Shown: positions 1 to 7,543, counted from the stretch's first letter. The stretch: DNA of 21,872 bases from Nitrosomonadales bacterium (GCA_016716325.1 JADJWO010000009.1:1-21872), one strand, 5' to 3'. Notes: generated from the sequence alone by a model not told the origin. A program made the numbers and translations.

Positions 1-191
1 AACATGGTGGCATCCGGTCTCGGCATCACCACGTGCTGCCCGCCTCGGCTAACAGCGTGCGCTACCGCAGCAAACTGTTGAGCGTGATACCTTTGCCAAG
101 CCCGTCCACTGGAGCGCAGCTGGCCTGGCGCAAGAGCTATGCCCGCACCCAGGCGGTGGAGGCTGGCGGGCGATCGCACAGGCCAGGGTGA
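1..191 (+). CDS. LysR-family transcriptional regulator, C-terminal fragment (frameshifted)
   Basis: The window opens inside a gene. The first frame reads NMVASGLGIT, the typical end-of-effector-domain glycine loop of LysR-type regulators. After a one-base frame change near position 30 it continues LPASANSVRYRSK, and then LAWRKSYARTQAVEA, which matches the usual C-terminal strand and helix of the family (AWRKS..R..A.EA). LysR proteins are dimeric or tetrameric DNA-binding activators with an N-terminal helix-turn-helix, which would lie outside the window. The in-frame stop at 189-191 may be wrong, because another frame change is likely near 160-170. The target genes cannot be deduced. The family call is fairly secure. 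The frame breaks look like sequence errors. Confidence 0.7.
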   Translation, partial: HGGIRSRHHHVLPASANSVRYRSKLLSVIPLPSPSTGAQLAWRKSYARTQAVEAGGRSHRPG

Positions 192-306
192 CCGGTATCA
201 CCCATCCGGGAGTGACCATGAGCTCAATTTCAATAGTGCCGTACCAATTCCTTCCCCTAGCGGAAAGCCAGGATGGGGGCAGAGTCGAGGGGCTCAACAC
301 TTCCTA

Positions 307-335
307 CCCCTCACCCCCTCCCCTGCAAGGGGAGG
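307..335. repeat. CCCTCTCCC-type palindromic intergenic repeat, copy 1
   Basis: A C-rich tract followed by a short palindrome (CCCCTGCAAGGGG) lies between the LysR fragment and the methyltransferase. The same kind of element recurs at 4671-4758, 7464-7505, 18592-18632 and 21679-21703, always outside coding sequence or at gene ends. The function is unknown. It can form a hairpin in RNA. Confidence 0.6.
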
Positions 336-363
336 TGTTGAAGTGCCCAATTGAGAGATCAAA

Positions 364-1000
364 ATGACCAAGCAACCCTACCGCCAAAACCCGCTACTGC
401 GCATGAGCCAGCCTCATCGCGCCGCTCTATGATTTAGGTTCGTCCGAACGCGCGATGCGCGTAGCTCGCCGCACCTCGCTCGCCAGCCTGCCTGCCGATG
501 CCGCAGCAGGCTACTCATCGCGGCGCCGGCACCGGCCTCGTCTTGCCGCACGCCCCGCGCCTCTCGCAACTACCGCCGCTGGATTTCAACGCCGGCACCC
601 TGGCGCACGCCGTCCCGAGGCGGGAACTGGAAGTGGATTTCATGTTGGAGACAGCATGTCGTTGCCGTTCGACGATGCGCAGTTCGATGCCGTCGTGCTG
701 CACCTGATCGTGGCCGTGGTGCCGGAACCGCAGCGCTCTTCTGGCTGAAAGCCGCGCGCGTCCTGAAGCCGGGCGGCACACATCCTGCTGTTCACGTTCC
801 TGCTACCGGGACAGTTCGCGCCATGCGCCGTTGCTCACCCCCTGTCGCGCCGGATCGCCACGCGCATGGATGTGGGTGTTCGAGGAAGTGCTGGCGGCGT
901 CTCCCGATCTGGAAGTGGCGAGCGCACGCCCGCGCTCGGCGGCGGCTGGTTCCGCCGCATCGTGCTGAGGAAGGTTCAGGACGGCGCTCTGCGGCAATAG
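364..1000 (+). CDS. Class I SAM-dependent methyltransferase (Methyltransf_11/UbiE-like), multiply frameshifted
   Basis: No single frame is open, but consecutive frames give a consistent class I methyltransferase of roughly 212 residues. The start ATG at 364 reads MTKQPYRQNPLL. SERAMRVARR and LASLPADA follow. A second frame supplies the SAM-binding glycine loop GAGTGLVLPHAP and the post-strand-2 acidic segment LDFNAGTLAHA. A third supplies VGDSMSLPFDDAQFDAVVLH (motif IV region), and a later one ARVLKPGG (motif VI). The C-terminus reads GGWFRRIVLRK and stops at 998-1000. At least three or four indels are needed. The substrate is unknown; proteins of this class methylate quinones, lipids or small molecules. 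It converges on, and slightly overlaps, the minus-strand methyltransferase that follows. Confidence 0.7.
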
Positions 1001-1594
1001 CAGTAGACGAACTGCCGCACCGCACCGGACGGCGTGTGGTGCTTCCTTCTGATGCTTCAGCAGAGTGAATGCCTCGCCGAACTGGTCGTGCAGTTCGTCG
1101 GCGCGATAGCGCATCACCGGCAGGCCGCCGCATTGCAGCGGGCCGTCCTCGGCAAAGGTGGCGACGATGACATGGCCGCCCGGCTTCACGGCAGACAGCA
1201 CCTGTTGTACGTATGCGGTGCGGTCGGCCGGGTCGGTCAGGAAATGGAACACGGCACGGTCATGCCAGATGTCGTAGCGTCGGGCGGGCAGGTCAGCACC
1301 GAGGATGTCGGCCTCGATCCAGCGCACCTTCCGTTCGTTCTGGCCCAGTCGCTTGCGCGCCGCATGCAGCGCTGTGCCGGAAAGGTCGAGTACCGTCAGG
1401 TCGGTATAGCCGTCCGCCACGAGGTCATCGACCAGCGTGGAGGCGCCGCCGCCCACGTCGATGATACCCGCGTTATGTTTTGCGCCGGTCGACTGGATGA
1501 GGTCGAGGGAAAGGGCGGCATGCGGCTGGAACCAGCTTACCGTATCTGCTGCCTTGGCCGAATAAACCGTTTTCCCAATGCCCTTCGATTGCAT
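976..1594 (-). CDS. Class I SAM-dependent methyltransferase, about 206 residues (one frameshift)
   Basis: The start at 1594 was chosen because a strong GGAGG ribosome site lies 6-7 bases upstream and the protein there begins MQSKGIGKTVYS. The motifs are clear: IIDVGGGASTLVDDL (SAM glycine loop), TVLDLSG (acidic residue after strand 2), WHDRAVFHFLTDPADR (motif IV) and VKPGGHVIVATFAEDGP. LPVMRYRADEL follows. Near 1043 one extra or missing base shifts the frame. The corrected frame ends HTPSGAVRQFVYCYCRR and stops at 976-978. This C-terminal TPSG..Q.F.YC.C signature is typical of a widespread but poorly characterised bacterial methyltransferase family, so no substrate can be named. The uncorrected frame would run on to 803 as nonsense. 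The 3' end overlaps the 3' end of the plus-strand methyltransferase by about 25 bp. Confidence 0.8.
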
Positions 1595-1691
1595 ATTGCC
1601 TCCGGTCCGAAAGGTGATTGCCACGATGCGTTCGCGGTCACAGTGTTGTGCAATCCGCCGCAAGAGTCAATCCGGCCAACGGGACCCGCAG

Positions 1692-3664
1692 CTATTCCCA
1701 CTTTGCGCTGAGCGCTCGGTCGGGCCGGTTCTCTCTCGGGCGTTGCAGGAACGGGCAGTCCTGCCGGTGGATGGTGATCCCCCGGTCGCGCGTGATGTAG
1801 CCGGCAATGGCATCGGGCGAGGTCGGGTTGCAGCACTTCGCGATGCGCGTCATCAGGTTGTTTCACGCCGCCGACCGCGATGTCCGCGGTGCGCGCCGGT
1901 CCGGCAGGCGGATGGGCAACGAGCGGCCTGGGCATCGCCGGGACTTGCGCCGGCGATTCTTCCTGTATCGCGTCCGCGATGCGCCGGGATGAGACCTCGT
2001 TGCGCCCGATGGCCGCCAGGAAATCCTCCAGCTTGTTGAAGTGCAGCCGTTGCGCGAGTTTTTCCTGGTTGATGGAAACGACGCCGAGCCGGTGCAGTTC
2101 CTTGTCCAGTTGCGTCCTGCCCTGCGCGATGCTCTCATCGAGGTTCTGGCTCCTGAACCAGTTGCGCACCTTGGCGCGCGCGCGCGAACTGTGCAGGAAG
2201 CCGAGCGACGGGTTGAGCCAGTCGCGGCTGGGTGCGCCCTGTTTGGCTGAAAGTATTTCCACGCGCTGGCCGTTCTGCAGTTGATAGCCGAGCGGCACGA
2301 TGCTGCCGTCCACCTTCGCGCGCGCGTGCGGTGTCCCAGATCGGTGTGCAGGGCGTGGGCGAAATCCACCGGTCGCGCCCCTGGGCAGGTCGATCACCTT
2401 GCCTTGCGGCGTGAATACATAGACCCGGTCGTGGAACAGTCCGTCCCCTGAATTGTTCGGGCATGTCGGTGCCGGACAGGTCGTCCTTCCACGCCAGTAT
2501 CTGGCGCAGCCAGGCGATCTTCTCGTCGAACCGCGCGTCGGATTTCGCGCCTTCCTTGTAGCGCCAGTGGGCCGCGACGCCCAGTTCAGAATGATGGTGC
2601 ATCTCGCGGGTACGGATCTGCACTTCCAGCGCCAGCCGCGCGGGCCGATGACGGCGGTATGCAGCGAACGGTAATCGTTGCTCTTCGGATTTGCGATGTA
2701 ATCATCGAATTCACTTTCGATCGGCGGCCACAGTTCGTGCGCCAGAGACAGCGCGGTATAGCATTCCCGATACCGTCGATCCCGCCCTCGTCCGCCGGGC
2801 CGCCTACCAGAATGCGCACCGCGCGCACATCGTACAGTTCCCCAAAGTCCAGTTGCTTGCGCTTCATCTTGTTGATGATGCTGTAGATATGCTTGGGCCG
2901 GCTGGTCACCTCGGCCGGGATGCCGGCCTTGTCCAGCGCCTGCCGCAACCGGGACACCACGTCGGCGATGTACTGCTCGCGATCCACCCTGCGCTCATCC
3001 AGCAGATTGGCTATCTTCTTGTAAAGCTCGGGTTCGAGATAACGGATCGAAAGGTCTTCCAGTTCCGACTTGAGTTGCCACATGCCGGGGCGGTTGGCCA
3101 GCGGGCGAACAGGTTATGCGTCTCCTCCGCAATCTGCCGTTGACGGTGCCGGCGCGCCGGAAAGGCAGCGCATGGTCTCTGGCGCGCTGCCAGTTCGATC
3201 AGCACCACGCGGATATCCTGCACCATCGCCAGCAGCATCTGCGCAAGCTTTCCATCTGTCGGGGGTGGTCTTCTTTTCCCTTTTGCCGCTTGCGCGTATC
3301 TCGCCGGACAAGCGGCTCTTCTCCAGGCGCGAGATTCCCTCGATCAGGGCTTCACGCCGATCCCGAAATCCGCTTCGAGTATTTCCCGCCAGTCGTCGCG
3401 GTATTCGGGCAGCGCATGCAGGATGGCGGCGCAGACAGTCTCGTGATCCATGTTCATGGCGACCAGGAGGATGCCGTTCCCAGCGCGGTGCTGCAACAGG
3501 GTCGTGCCGGTCAGGTCGGTTTGCCCGGCATAAAGCGTCCCGGCCAGGTCGCAGGCGCGGCGCACCCTGTCGACCCCGTCCGGCGGGAAAGAAGCCTGCA
3601 ACGTAGCCAGCCAGGCTTCGATGCTCGTGTGATCACTGCCGGTTTTGTGCTGGATGGAAATCAT
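1692..3664 (-). CDS. relA: RelA-type (p)ppGpp synthetase, frameshifted, apparently without ACT domain
   Basis: RelA makes the alarmone (p)ppGpp from ATP and GTP/GDP on starved ribosomes. Frames joined across at least five indels give, in order: a degenerate hydrolase domain (DHETVCAAILHALPEY, with HA where SpoT/Rel enzymes have catalytic HD); the synthetase domain (KHIYSIINKMKRKQLDFGEL, ELYDVRAVRILV, then EFDD at 2701-2712, the acidic signature of monofunctional RelA instead of RxKD; EVQIRTREMHHHSELGVAAH); the TGS domain (VYVFTPQGKVIDLPRGAT, VDFAHALHTDLGH); a helical region (WLNPSLGFLHSSRARAKVRN); and the zinc-finger-like domain (IAKCCNPTSPDAIAGYITRD...QDCP). The frame then reads LSAKWE and stops at 1692. 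About 80 residues of ACT/RRM expected in a ~740-residue RelA are absent, and there is no room for them before the next gene. The start at 3664 lies 70 bp after hemF. Confidence 0.9.
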
Positions 3665-3734
3665 GGCCCATTATTGCATTGATGGATCGCCGGGCCGGGA
3701 AACTGAGCCACCCGCCGCAGCGGGTTGTTTCCGC

Positions 3735-4652
3735 TTACACCCAGTCTTTCGGTACGAGGAACCTGTCGTACAACTCCGCTTCCGGCGTGCCCGCTTCCGG
3801 ATGCCAGTCGTAGCGCCACTTCACCAACGGCGGCATGGAGAGCAGGATGGATTCGGTGCGGCCATTCGATTGCAGCCCGAAGATGGTGCCACGGTCGATC
3901 ACCAGATTGAACTCCACATAGCGGCCGCGACGATACAACTGGAAGTCGCGCTCGCGCTCGCCGTAGGGCATGTCCTTGCGCTTCTCCAGCAACGGCACAT
4001 AGGCCGACAGGTAATGGTCGCCCACGCTCTGCTGGATGGCGAAACAGGATTCGAAATCCGGCTCGGAAAGATCGTCGAAGAAGATGCCGCCCACACCGCG
4101 CGGCTCGTTGCGATGCTTGAGGAAGAAATACTCGTCGCACCATTTCTTGTATTTCGCGTGCAGTGAGGGATCGAACGGCGTCAGCGAGTTCTTGCACACC
4201 TGATGGAAGTGGATCGCATCTTCTTCGAAGCCGTAGTAAGGGGCGTAAGGTCCATGCCGCCGCCGAACCAGAACACCTTTGTCGTCGTCCGGCTTGTGCG
4301 CCAGCGAACATGCGCACGTTGGCATGCGAGGTCGGTGCATAGGATTGCGCGGATGCATCACCAGCGACACGCCCATCGCCTCCCACGAACAACCGGCCAG
4401 CTCGGGACGGTGCGCGGTGGCGGACGCGGGCATCTTGTCGCCCTGCACATGCGAGAACGCCACCCCGCCGCGCTCCAGCACATTGCCTTCCTCGATGATG
4501 CAGCTGATGCCCTCGCCCTTGCCGATGCCGCCCGAACCCGTGGCGCGCGTCCACTTGTCGCGCAGGAAGGACTTGCCGTCCACCTGTTCCAGACGTTCGA
4601 CGATCAGTTCCTGCAGCTCCAGCAGGTATTCCTTTACAGCGGCGCTATCCAT
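3735..4652 (-). CDS. hemF: Coproporphyrinogen III oxidase, aerobic
   Basis: HemF is the cytosolic, oxygen-dependent enzyme that decarboxylates two propionates of coproporphyrinogen III to give protoporphyrinogen IX in haem synthesis. The frame is open for 305 residues, near the family's usual 300. Recognisable blocks include GGIGKGEGISCIIEEG, GGVAFSHVQGDKMPASAT, YYGFEEDAIHFHQVCK, RGVGGIFFDDL, GRYVEFNLVIDRGTIFGLQ and GRTESILLSMPP. Between about 4235 and 4345 the open frame is wrong. The neighbouring frame reads NPYAPTSHANVRMF, and another reads FWFGGGMDLTP, the conserved HemF sequence, so compensating indels have scrambled about 35 residues without stopping the frame. The start has GGAGAG nine bases upstream. 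It lies downstream of tsaC across a repeat and upstream of relA, all on one strand. Confidence 0.96.
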   Translation of the reverse strand: MDSAAVKEYLLELQELIVERLEQVDGKSFLRDKWTRATGSGGIGKGEGISCIIEEGNVLERGGVAFSHVQGDKMPASATAHRPELAGCSWEAMGVSLVMHPRNPMHRPRMPTCACSLAHKPDDDKGVLVRRRHGPYAPYYGFEEDAIHFHQVCKNSLTPFDPSLHAKYKKWCDEYFFLKHRNEPRGVGGIFFDDLSEPDFESCFAIQQSVGDHYLSAYVPLLEKRKDMPYGERERDFQLYRRGRYVEFNLVIDRGTIFGLQSNGRTESILLSMPPLVKWRYDWHPEAGTPEAELYDRFLVPKDWV

Positions 4653-4670
4653 GTTCTCTCCGGTAGTAAC

Positions 4671-4758
4671 TCCCCTCGCCCGCTTGCGGGAGAGGGGGTG
4701 GGGGAGAGGGGCTTATAGACACCACCCTCTCCCTGACCCTCTCCCTCAAGGGAGAGGG
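4671..4758. repeat. Inverted pair of CCCTCTCCC-type palindromic repeats between tsaC and hemF
   Basis: Two related C/G-rich units lie head to head. The first (about 4673-4711) holds the palindrome around CCCGCTTGCGGG followed by G-rich tracts. The second (about 4725-4758) holds CCCTCTCCCTCAAGGGAGAGGG-like pairing. Together they can form a long stem that would be transcribed in the 140-bp gap between tsaC and hemF. This may attenuate transcription or protect a 3' end, but that is inference. Confidence 0.75.
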
Positions 4759-4792
4759 AATAGGTTGTGCGGCCCTCCTTGCGGGAAGTAGA

Positions 4793-5353
4793 TCATCTGC
4801 GCACGATTCTATCACCTGCCCACGCCCGTATCGTCGATGGGCGTTTGCGCTTTCCCACCCGGCCGCGCAATACCCGCACATTTTCCCCGAACATCCGCCG
4901 GCACTCGGCAAAGGTCCTCGCGGGACGCTGCCCGCTGCGGTTCGCGCTGGTCGAAACCAGCGCACTCTTCGCGTTGCGGCACAGTTCCTTCGCAAAGGCA
5001 TGCGCCGTCAGCCGCACTGCCAGCGTATTGTGTTCGCCGCGCAGCAAGCGCGGACAGGAAGGTTTCGCCGGCATCAGATAGGTCACCGCCTGCGCGCCGT
5101 CCTGTTGCAGGCGCAATTGTTCATCAGCGGTGAGCGGCTGGATATAAGGCTGCACCTGACGATAATCGGACGCGATCAGGATCAGCCCCTTGCGCTGCGG
5201 TCGCTGCTTCAGCTTCAGGATGCGCTGCACCGCGCGCCGGTTGCGCGGATCGCAACCGAGGCCGTAGCACGACTCGGTCGGATAGGCGATCACGCCGCCA
5301 CGCCGGAGGAACGCGACAAGAGTACGGGATGGAACGGGCAATACAGTCCGCAT
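4793..5353 (-). CDS. tsaC: Threonylcarbamoyl-AMP synthase (YrdC/Sua5 family)
   Basis: TsaC makes threonylcarbamoyl-AMP from threonine, bicarbonate and ATP. This is the first step of t6A37 modification of ANN-decoding tRNAs, and it is normally essential. The 186-residue length is right for the short TsaC form without the Sua5 extension. Family signatures are GGVIAYPTESCYGLGCDP near the N-terminus, KLKQRPQRKGLILIASD (KxR plus KG loop that binds nucleotide), PAKPSCPRLLRG, NTLAVRLTAH, and ALVSTSANRSGQ near residues 130-141. The frame is intact. The start ATG lies only 3 bp after the stop of hepT, with no good independent ribosome site, so translation is probably coupled to hepT. hemF follows; a tsaC-hemF neighbourhood is also known in pseudomonads. 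The unusual element is the toxin-antitoxin module placed directly in front. Confidence 0.95.
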   Translation of the reverse strand: MRTVLPVPSRTLVAFLRRGGVIAYPTESCYGLGCDPRNRRAVQRILKLKQRPQRKGLILIASDYRQVQPYIQPLTADEQLRLQQDGAQAVTYLMPAKPSCPRLLRGEHNTLAVRLTAHAFAKELCRNAKSALVSTSANRSGQRPARTFAECRRMFGENVRVLRGRVGKRKRPSTIRAWAGDRIVRR

Positions 5354-5356
5354 TGA

Positions 5357-5713
5357 TTATTGCGATTTTTGGATCTGGCGAAGCTGGTCTTCCAGGATCG
5401 GCAACGCCTGTTTCACCGTATCCCAGACGATCTCCAGATTGATATCGAAATAGCCATGGGCCAAACGGTTGCGCATGCCGCGCATACTTCTCCATTCTAC
5501 TTGGGGAAATCGTGCGATGAACGCCGGATATTCGTCTGCCAGCTTGATCGCCGCCTCACCGATCACCATGACGTTAAGGATGATGGCCTGCTGTGTTTTC
5601 TTGTCCTCAAGGAAATCCGCTTTCTCCATACCCTCAACGTAGCTTTGCGCTAACACAGCGGCTTCCAGCATATGGGAAAGATAATCTGCCTGCCTCAAGC
5701 TGCGAGAAGTCAT
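5357..5713 (-). CDS. hepT: HepT-like ribonuclease toxin (HEPN family, DUF86)
   Basis: This 118-residue protein has the all-helical HEPN layout and the active-site motif RNRLAHGYFDI near residues 83-93 (R-x4-H-x-Y). That motif is the RNase centre of HepT, and its tyrosine is the residue that MntA AMPylates to silence the toxin. The preceding MGEAA-like helix (VMVIGEAAIKLADEYPAF) is also typical of DUF86. It overlaps the upstream mntA by four bases (ATGA), the standard arrangement for this module. HepT enzymes cleave RNA, and characterised ones attack tRNA. The next gene downstream is tsaC, 3 bp away. The frame is intact, and key residues R, H and Y are all present, so the toxin looks active. 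Confidence 0.93.
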   Translation of the reverse strand: MTSRSLRQADYLSHMLEAAVLAQSYVEGMEKADFLEDKKTQQAIILNVMVIGEAAIKLADEYPAFIARFPQVEWRSMRGMRNRLAHGYFDINLEIVWDTVKQALPILEDQLRQIQKSQ

Positions 5714-6000
5714 ACAGGCAAAGCTTCGCTCAGAACTACTTCGCGAAATTTGGGGGGGAGGTCGCCGGGAGTCAGCACATCCACCTGCACGCCAAGCAAC
5801 TGCTCCAGATCAACCTGAAGCGCTCCAAGATTCAGCAGCGTCGTTCCCGGCAAAGGATCAACCAGCAGATCCAGGTCGCTGCCTTCCGCATCCTCGCCGT
5901 GCAATACCGAACCGAACACGCGCGGATTACGCACATGGTTCTGCTCAACCATGCGGCAAATTTCGCTGCGGTGCACGTTAAGTAATTGAGACGATTTCAT
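5710..6000 (-). CDS. mntA: MntA-like nucleotidyltransferase antitoxin (minimal nucleotidyltransferase)
   Basis: This 96-residue protein is the antitoxin partner of HepT. The nucleotidyltransferase signature is present: GSVLHGEDAEGSDLDLLVD, that is GS followed by ten residues and DxD, near residues 30-48, which binds Mg-ATP. A third acidic residue is expected in the following strand (VQVDVLTPGDLP). Family members transfer AMP to the toxin's HxY tyrosine. The usual ARGE after GS is VLHGE here, a mild variation. The gene starts at 6000 with no obvious strong ribosome site, ends in a 4-bp overlap with hepT, and probably drives the mntA-hepT-tsaC unit. The frame is intact. Confidence 0.92.
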   Translation of the reverse strand: MKSSQLLNVHRSEICRMVEQNHVRNPRVFGSVLHGEDAEGSDLDLLVDPLPGTTLLNLGALQVDLEQLLGVQVDVLTPGDLPPKFREVVLSEALPV

Positions 6001-6029
6001 CGCTAAAGGCCCCAGTGTAGATGCGCATA

Positions 6030-6035
6030 ATCATA
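6030..6035 (-). promoter_or_regulatory. Candidate -10 box upstream of mntA
   Basis: On the minus strand TATGAT lies about 30 bp before the mntA start. No convincing -35 hexamer is seen 16-18 bp further upstream, so this is only a weak candidate. Confidence 0.25.
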
Positions 6036-6228
6036 CAGAAATTCCCTCGGTGCGTGCACCGCCCCAGCCGTTGTGCAGTTTTATTCCGCAGTCGTTGACA
6101 ATTTGCCGCCGACTCGCAGCCGGCTTTACCCAAAGCGTTCTTCCGGCTTGTTCCGGGTTTGCGTTGCCTCGTTGTTCGCGTGGCGGATTCCATGTTCCTC
6201 GAAGAGTACCGTCCGGGGATGCAGGCAT
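6036..6228 (-). other. Non-coding stretch resembling a diversity-generating retroelement variable repeat (speculative)
   Basis: Between mazG-like and mntA lie about 267 bp with no supported gene. On the minus strand, one frame reads LRGTWNPPREQRGNAN and, after a single frame change, RNKPEERFG. Joined, this resembles the C-terminal variable repeat of DGR target proteins (RGGSWNN...R.ANRN..P..R...GFR). The DNA there is rich in AAC/ACA-type codons, as expected for adenine-templated diversification. No reverse transcriptase, template repeat or complete target protein is in the window. It may be a relic, a stray fragment or coincidence. Confidence 0.3.
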
Positions 6229-6267
6229 GCACTTCCGATAAAAGAAGGTTATTCCATAGACAGTTCG

Positions 6268-6624
6268 TTACTCGTATTCCGAATATTTCTTGTTGCTGCC
6301 ACGCACCCTGTCTGCCGGATATTTCTGCGCATTCAGCACCAGCTTCTTGTCCACGGCGGCGATGAGATCGAGCTTGAGGTTGGCCGCGAGGCTGATCAGA
6401 TACACCTGGATATCCGCCAGTTCCTGCTCCACTTCGGACAGCTTCTCCGGGGGCAGGTTCGCGCTCTGCTCCTCGGTGAGCCACTGGAAATGTTCCACCA
6501 GCTCCGCCGCCTCCACGATGAGCGCCATGGAAAGATTCTTCGGCGAATGGAACTGGTCCCAGTCACGCTCCACCACGAACTGCCGCACCTGCCGTTTTAT
6601 CCGGTCAAAATCCGCTTCGCTCAT
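6268..6624 (-). CDS. MazG-like nucleotide pyrophosphohydrolase (dCTPase/RS21-C6 type)
   Basis: This is an all-alpha NTP pyrophosphohydrolase of about 118 residues, which cleaves (d)NTPs to NMP and pyrophosphate. It may sanitise the nucleotide pool. The metal-binding pattern is visible: EAAELVEHFQW (ExxE) followed about 25 residues later by EVEQELADI (ExxD). The family's C-terminal signature KYPADRVRGSNKKYSEYE is intact. RDWDQFHSPKNLSMAL near the N-terminus matches the substrate-binding part. The start at 6624 (MSEADFDRIK) was chosen over a longer open frame because the upstream residues are not family-like and an AGGGGGCGAG stretch lies before this ATG. It is transcribed divergently from slyX across about 100 bp that must hold both promoters. 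Confidence 0.9.
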   Translation of the reverse strand: MSEADFDRIKRQVRQFVVERDWDQFHSPKNLSMALIVEAAELVEHFQWLTEEQSANLPPEKLSEVEQELADIQVYLISLAANLKLDLIAAVDKKLVLNAQKYPADRVRGSNKKYSEYE

Positions 6625-6725
6625 CTCGCCCCCTCGCTTGCACAATGCGGACATTGTGTCGCAGCAACCGGACAATGGCAATTTACGATCCTCATGCCGG
6701 CGGAAACATCGGCGCACGCGCTAGA

Positions 6726-6965
6726 ATGAGCGCCCCGAACCTGCCGAGCCGCCCCATGAACGAAGAACGCCTGATCGACATCGAAACCAAACTCGCCTTC
6801 CAGGAAGACCAGATCGACGAACTGAACAAGACGGTCTACCAGCAGCAACAAAAGCTGGATCAGCTAACGGAAGTTTGCAAGGCGCTGGCAGGCCAGGTTC
6901 GGGTGCTGGCGGAAGCGGGGAATGACGGCAAGTCCCCGGCAAATGAGAGGCCGCCGCATTACTAA
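6726..6965 (+). CDS. slyX: SlyX family protein
   Basis: This small coiled-coil protein of unknown function is widespread in proteobacteria. From the ATG at 6726 it is 79 residues. The ATG at 6756 (MNEERLIDIE) would give 69, closer to the usual length. The typical pattern is a single amphipathic helix, ERLIDIETKLAFQEDQIDEL then NKTVYQQQQKLDQLTEV, followed by a basic/polar tail ending PPHY, the characteristic SlyX C-terminus. It is divergent from the MazG-like gene. A small hairpin (CCCGATCATTCGGG, about 6975-6988) follows the stop but has no T-run. Its molecular role is not known; the name comes from its position near slyD in E. coli. Confidence 0.93.
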   Translation: MSAPNLPSRPMNEERLIDIETKLAFQEDQIDELNKTVYQQQQKLDQLTEVCKALAGQVRVLAEAGNDGKSPANERPPHY

Positions 6966-7005
6966 AGGGCGGCTCCCGATCATTCGGGATTGATGAATCG
7001 TACTT

Positions 7006-7123
7006 TTAAGGATGCGCTGATTAAGTCGTCATTCCCGCGAAAGCGGGAATCCAGCTTGTTGATTCGACTGGGTTCCCGCTTTTGCGGGAACGACAAAAAC
7101 AGACTTGTTCAGCGTTTCCTTAA
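7006..7123. mobile_element. MITE-like palindromic element A
   Basis: The outer terminal inverted repeats are TTAAGGATGCGCTGATTAAG (7006-7025) and CTTGTTCAGCGTTTCCTTAA (7104-7123), 16 of 20 complementary. Inside them lie two opposed hairpins, GTCATTCCCGCGAAAGCGGG (from 7028) and TTCCCGCTTTTGCGGGAA (about 7073-7090). The core is the widespread repeat whose spurious translation is SFPRKRESS. It encodes nothing and sits between slyX and the Phd-like antitoxin. Similar elements lie at 8231-8379, 9010-9126 and 18162-18321. Confidence 0.8.
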
Positions 7124-7169
7124 GCATATTATTCGGCACACTGTAAACAACGCCACAAGGAGACGAATC

Positions 7170-7431
7170 ATGTCCAACCTGACCGCCAATGATTTAAAAA
7201 CAAAAGGCATCGCCGCCATTGAGGCCGCGCTGGCGGACCGGCCGGAAGCGATCGTCTCGGTTCGCGGCAAAGAGCGTTTCGTGGTGATGGAGATCGCGCA
7301 GTATCACCACCTGCGCGAATGCGAACTGGAAGCCGCATTGGCCGAAACCAAAGCCGACATCGCCGCCGGACGGTTTAACAAGGGGCTCGGCGGCAGCGCA
7401 TGTGAAGCGGGTGAAAAAGACCGCCGCATGA
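7170..7431 (+). CDS. Phd/YefM-family antitoxin (one frameshift)
   Basis: A DNA-binding antitoxin of about 86 residues is preceded by a good AAGGAG site eight bases before the ATG. The sequence MSNLTANDLKTKGIAAIEAA, VSVRGKERFVVMEIAQYHHL and ECELEAALAETKADIAAGRF is typical of Phd/YefM proteins. The N-terminal part dimerises and binds the operator, and the C-terminal tail wraps the toxin. Near 7380-7386 (a GGGG run) one base is missing or extra. The corrected frame ends SAAAHVKRVKKTAA and stops at 7429-7431, whereas the raw frame runs into the downstream repeat. It normally represses its own promoter, which must lie in 7124-7156 or inside element A. The cognate toxin starts at 7544. Confidence 0.87.
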
Positions 7432-7463
7432 CCAGGATCCTGACACTCGCGCAGCCTGCCATC

Positions 7464-7505
7464 GCCCCCTCGCCCATTTATGGGAGAGGGTTGGGGAGAG
7501 GGAAA
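7464..7505. repeat. CCCTCTCCC-type palindromic repeat between antitoxin and toxin
   Basis: The stretch holds a C-rich arm, CGCCCATTTATGGG and GAGAGGGTTGGGGAGAGGG, like the copies elsewhere in the window. It occupies the 112-bp gap separating antitoxin from toxin, genes that normally overlap or nearly touch. CATGACC near 7427 is mirrored by GGTCATG near 7506, just outside the repeat, and ATGACC occurs again at the toxin start. Confidence 0.7.
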
Positions 7506-7543
7506 GGTCATGGCGGTTTCATTATCATGTTTTGCAATTTCCC

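Noticed and set aside
1034..1711. A 225-codon plus-strand open frame
   Set aside because: It mirrors the minus-strand methyltransferase and the end of relA, both with clear motifs; it shows no motifs itself.
5978..6484. A 168-codon minus-strand open frame across the mazG-mntA gap
   Set aside because: It overlaps the real MazG-like gene in another frame and has arginine/glycine-rich shadow composition.
6990..7169. N-terminal extension of the Phd-like antitoxin (SFPRKRESS...)
   Set aside because: This is the well-known spurious translation of the GTCATTCCCGC repeat (element A). A good ribosome site and family-like start are at 7170.
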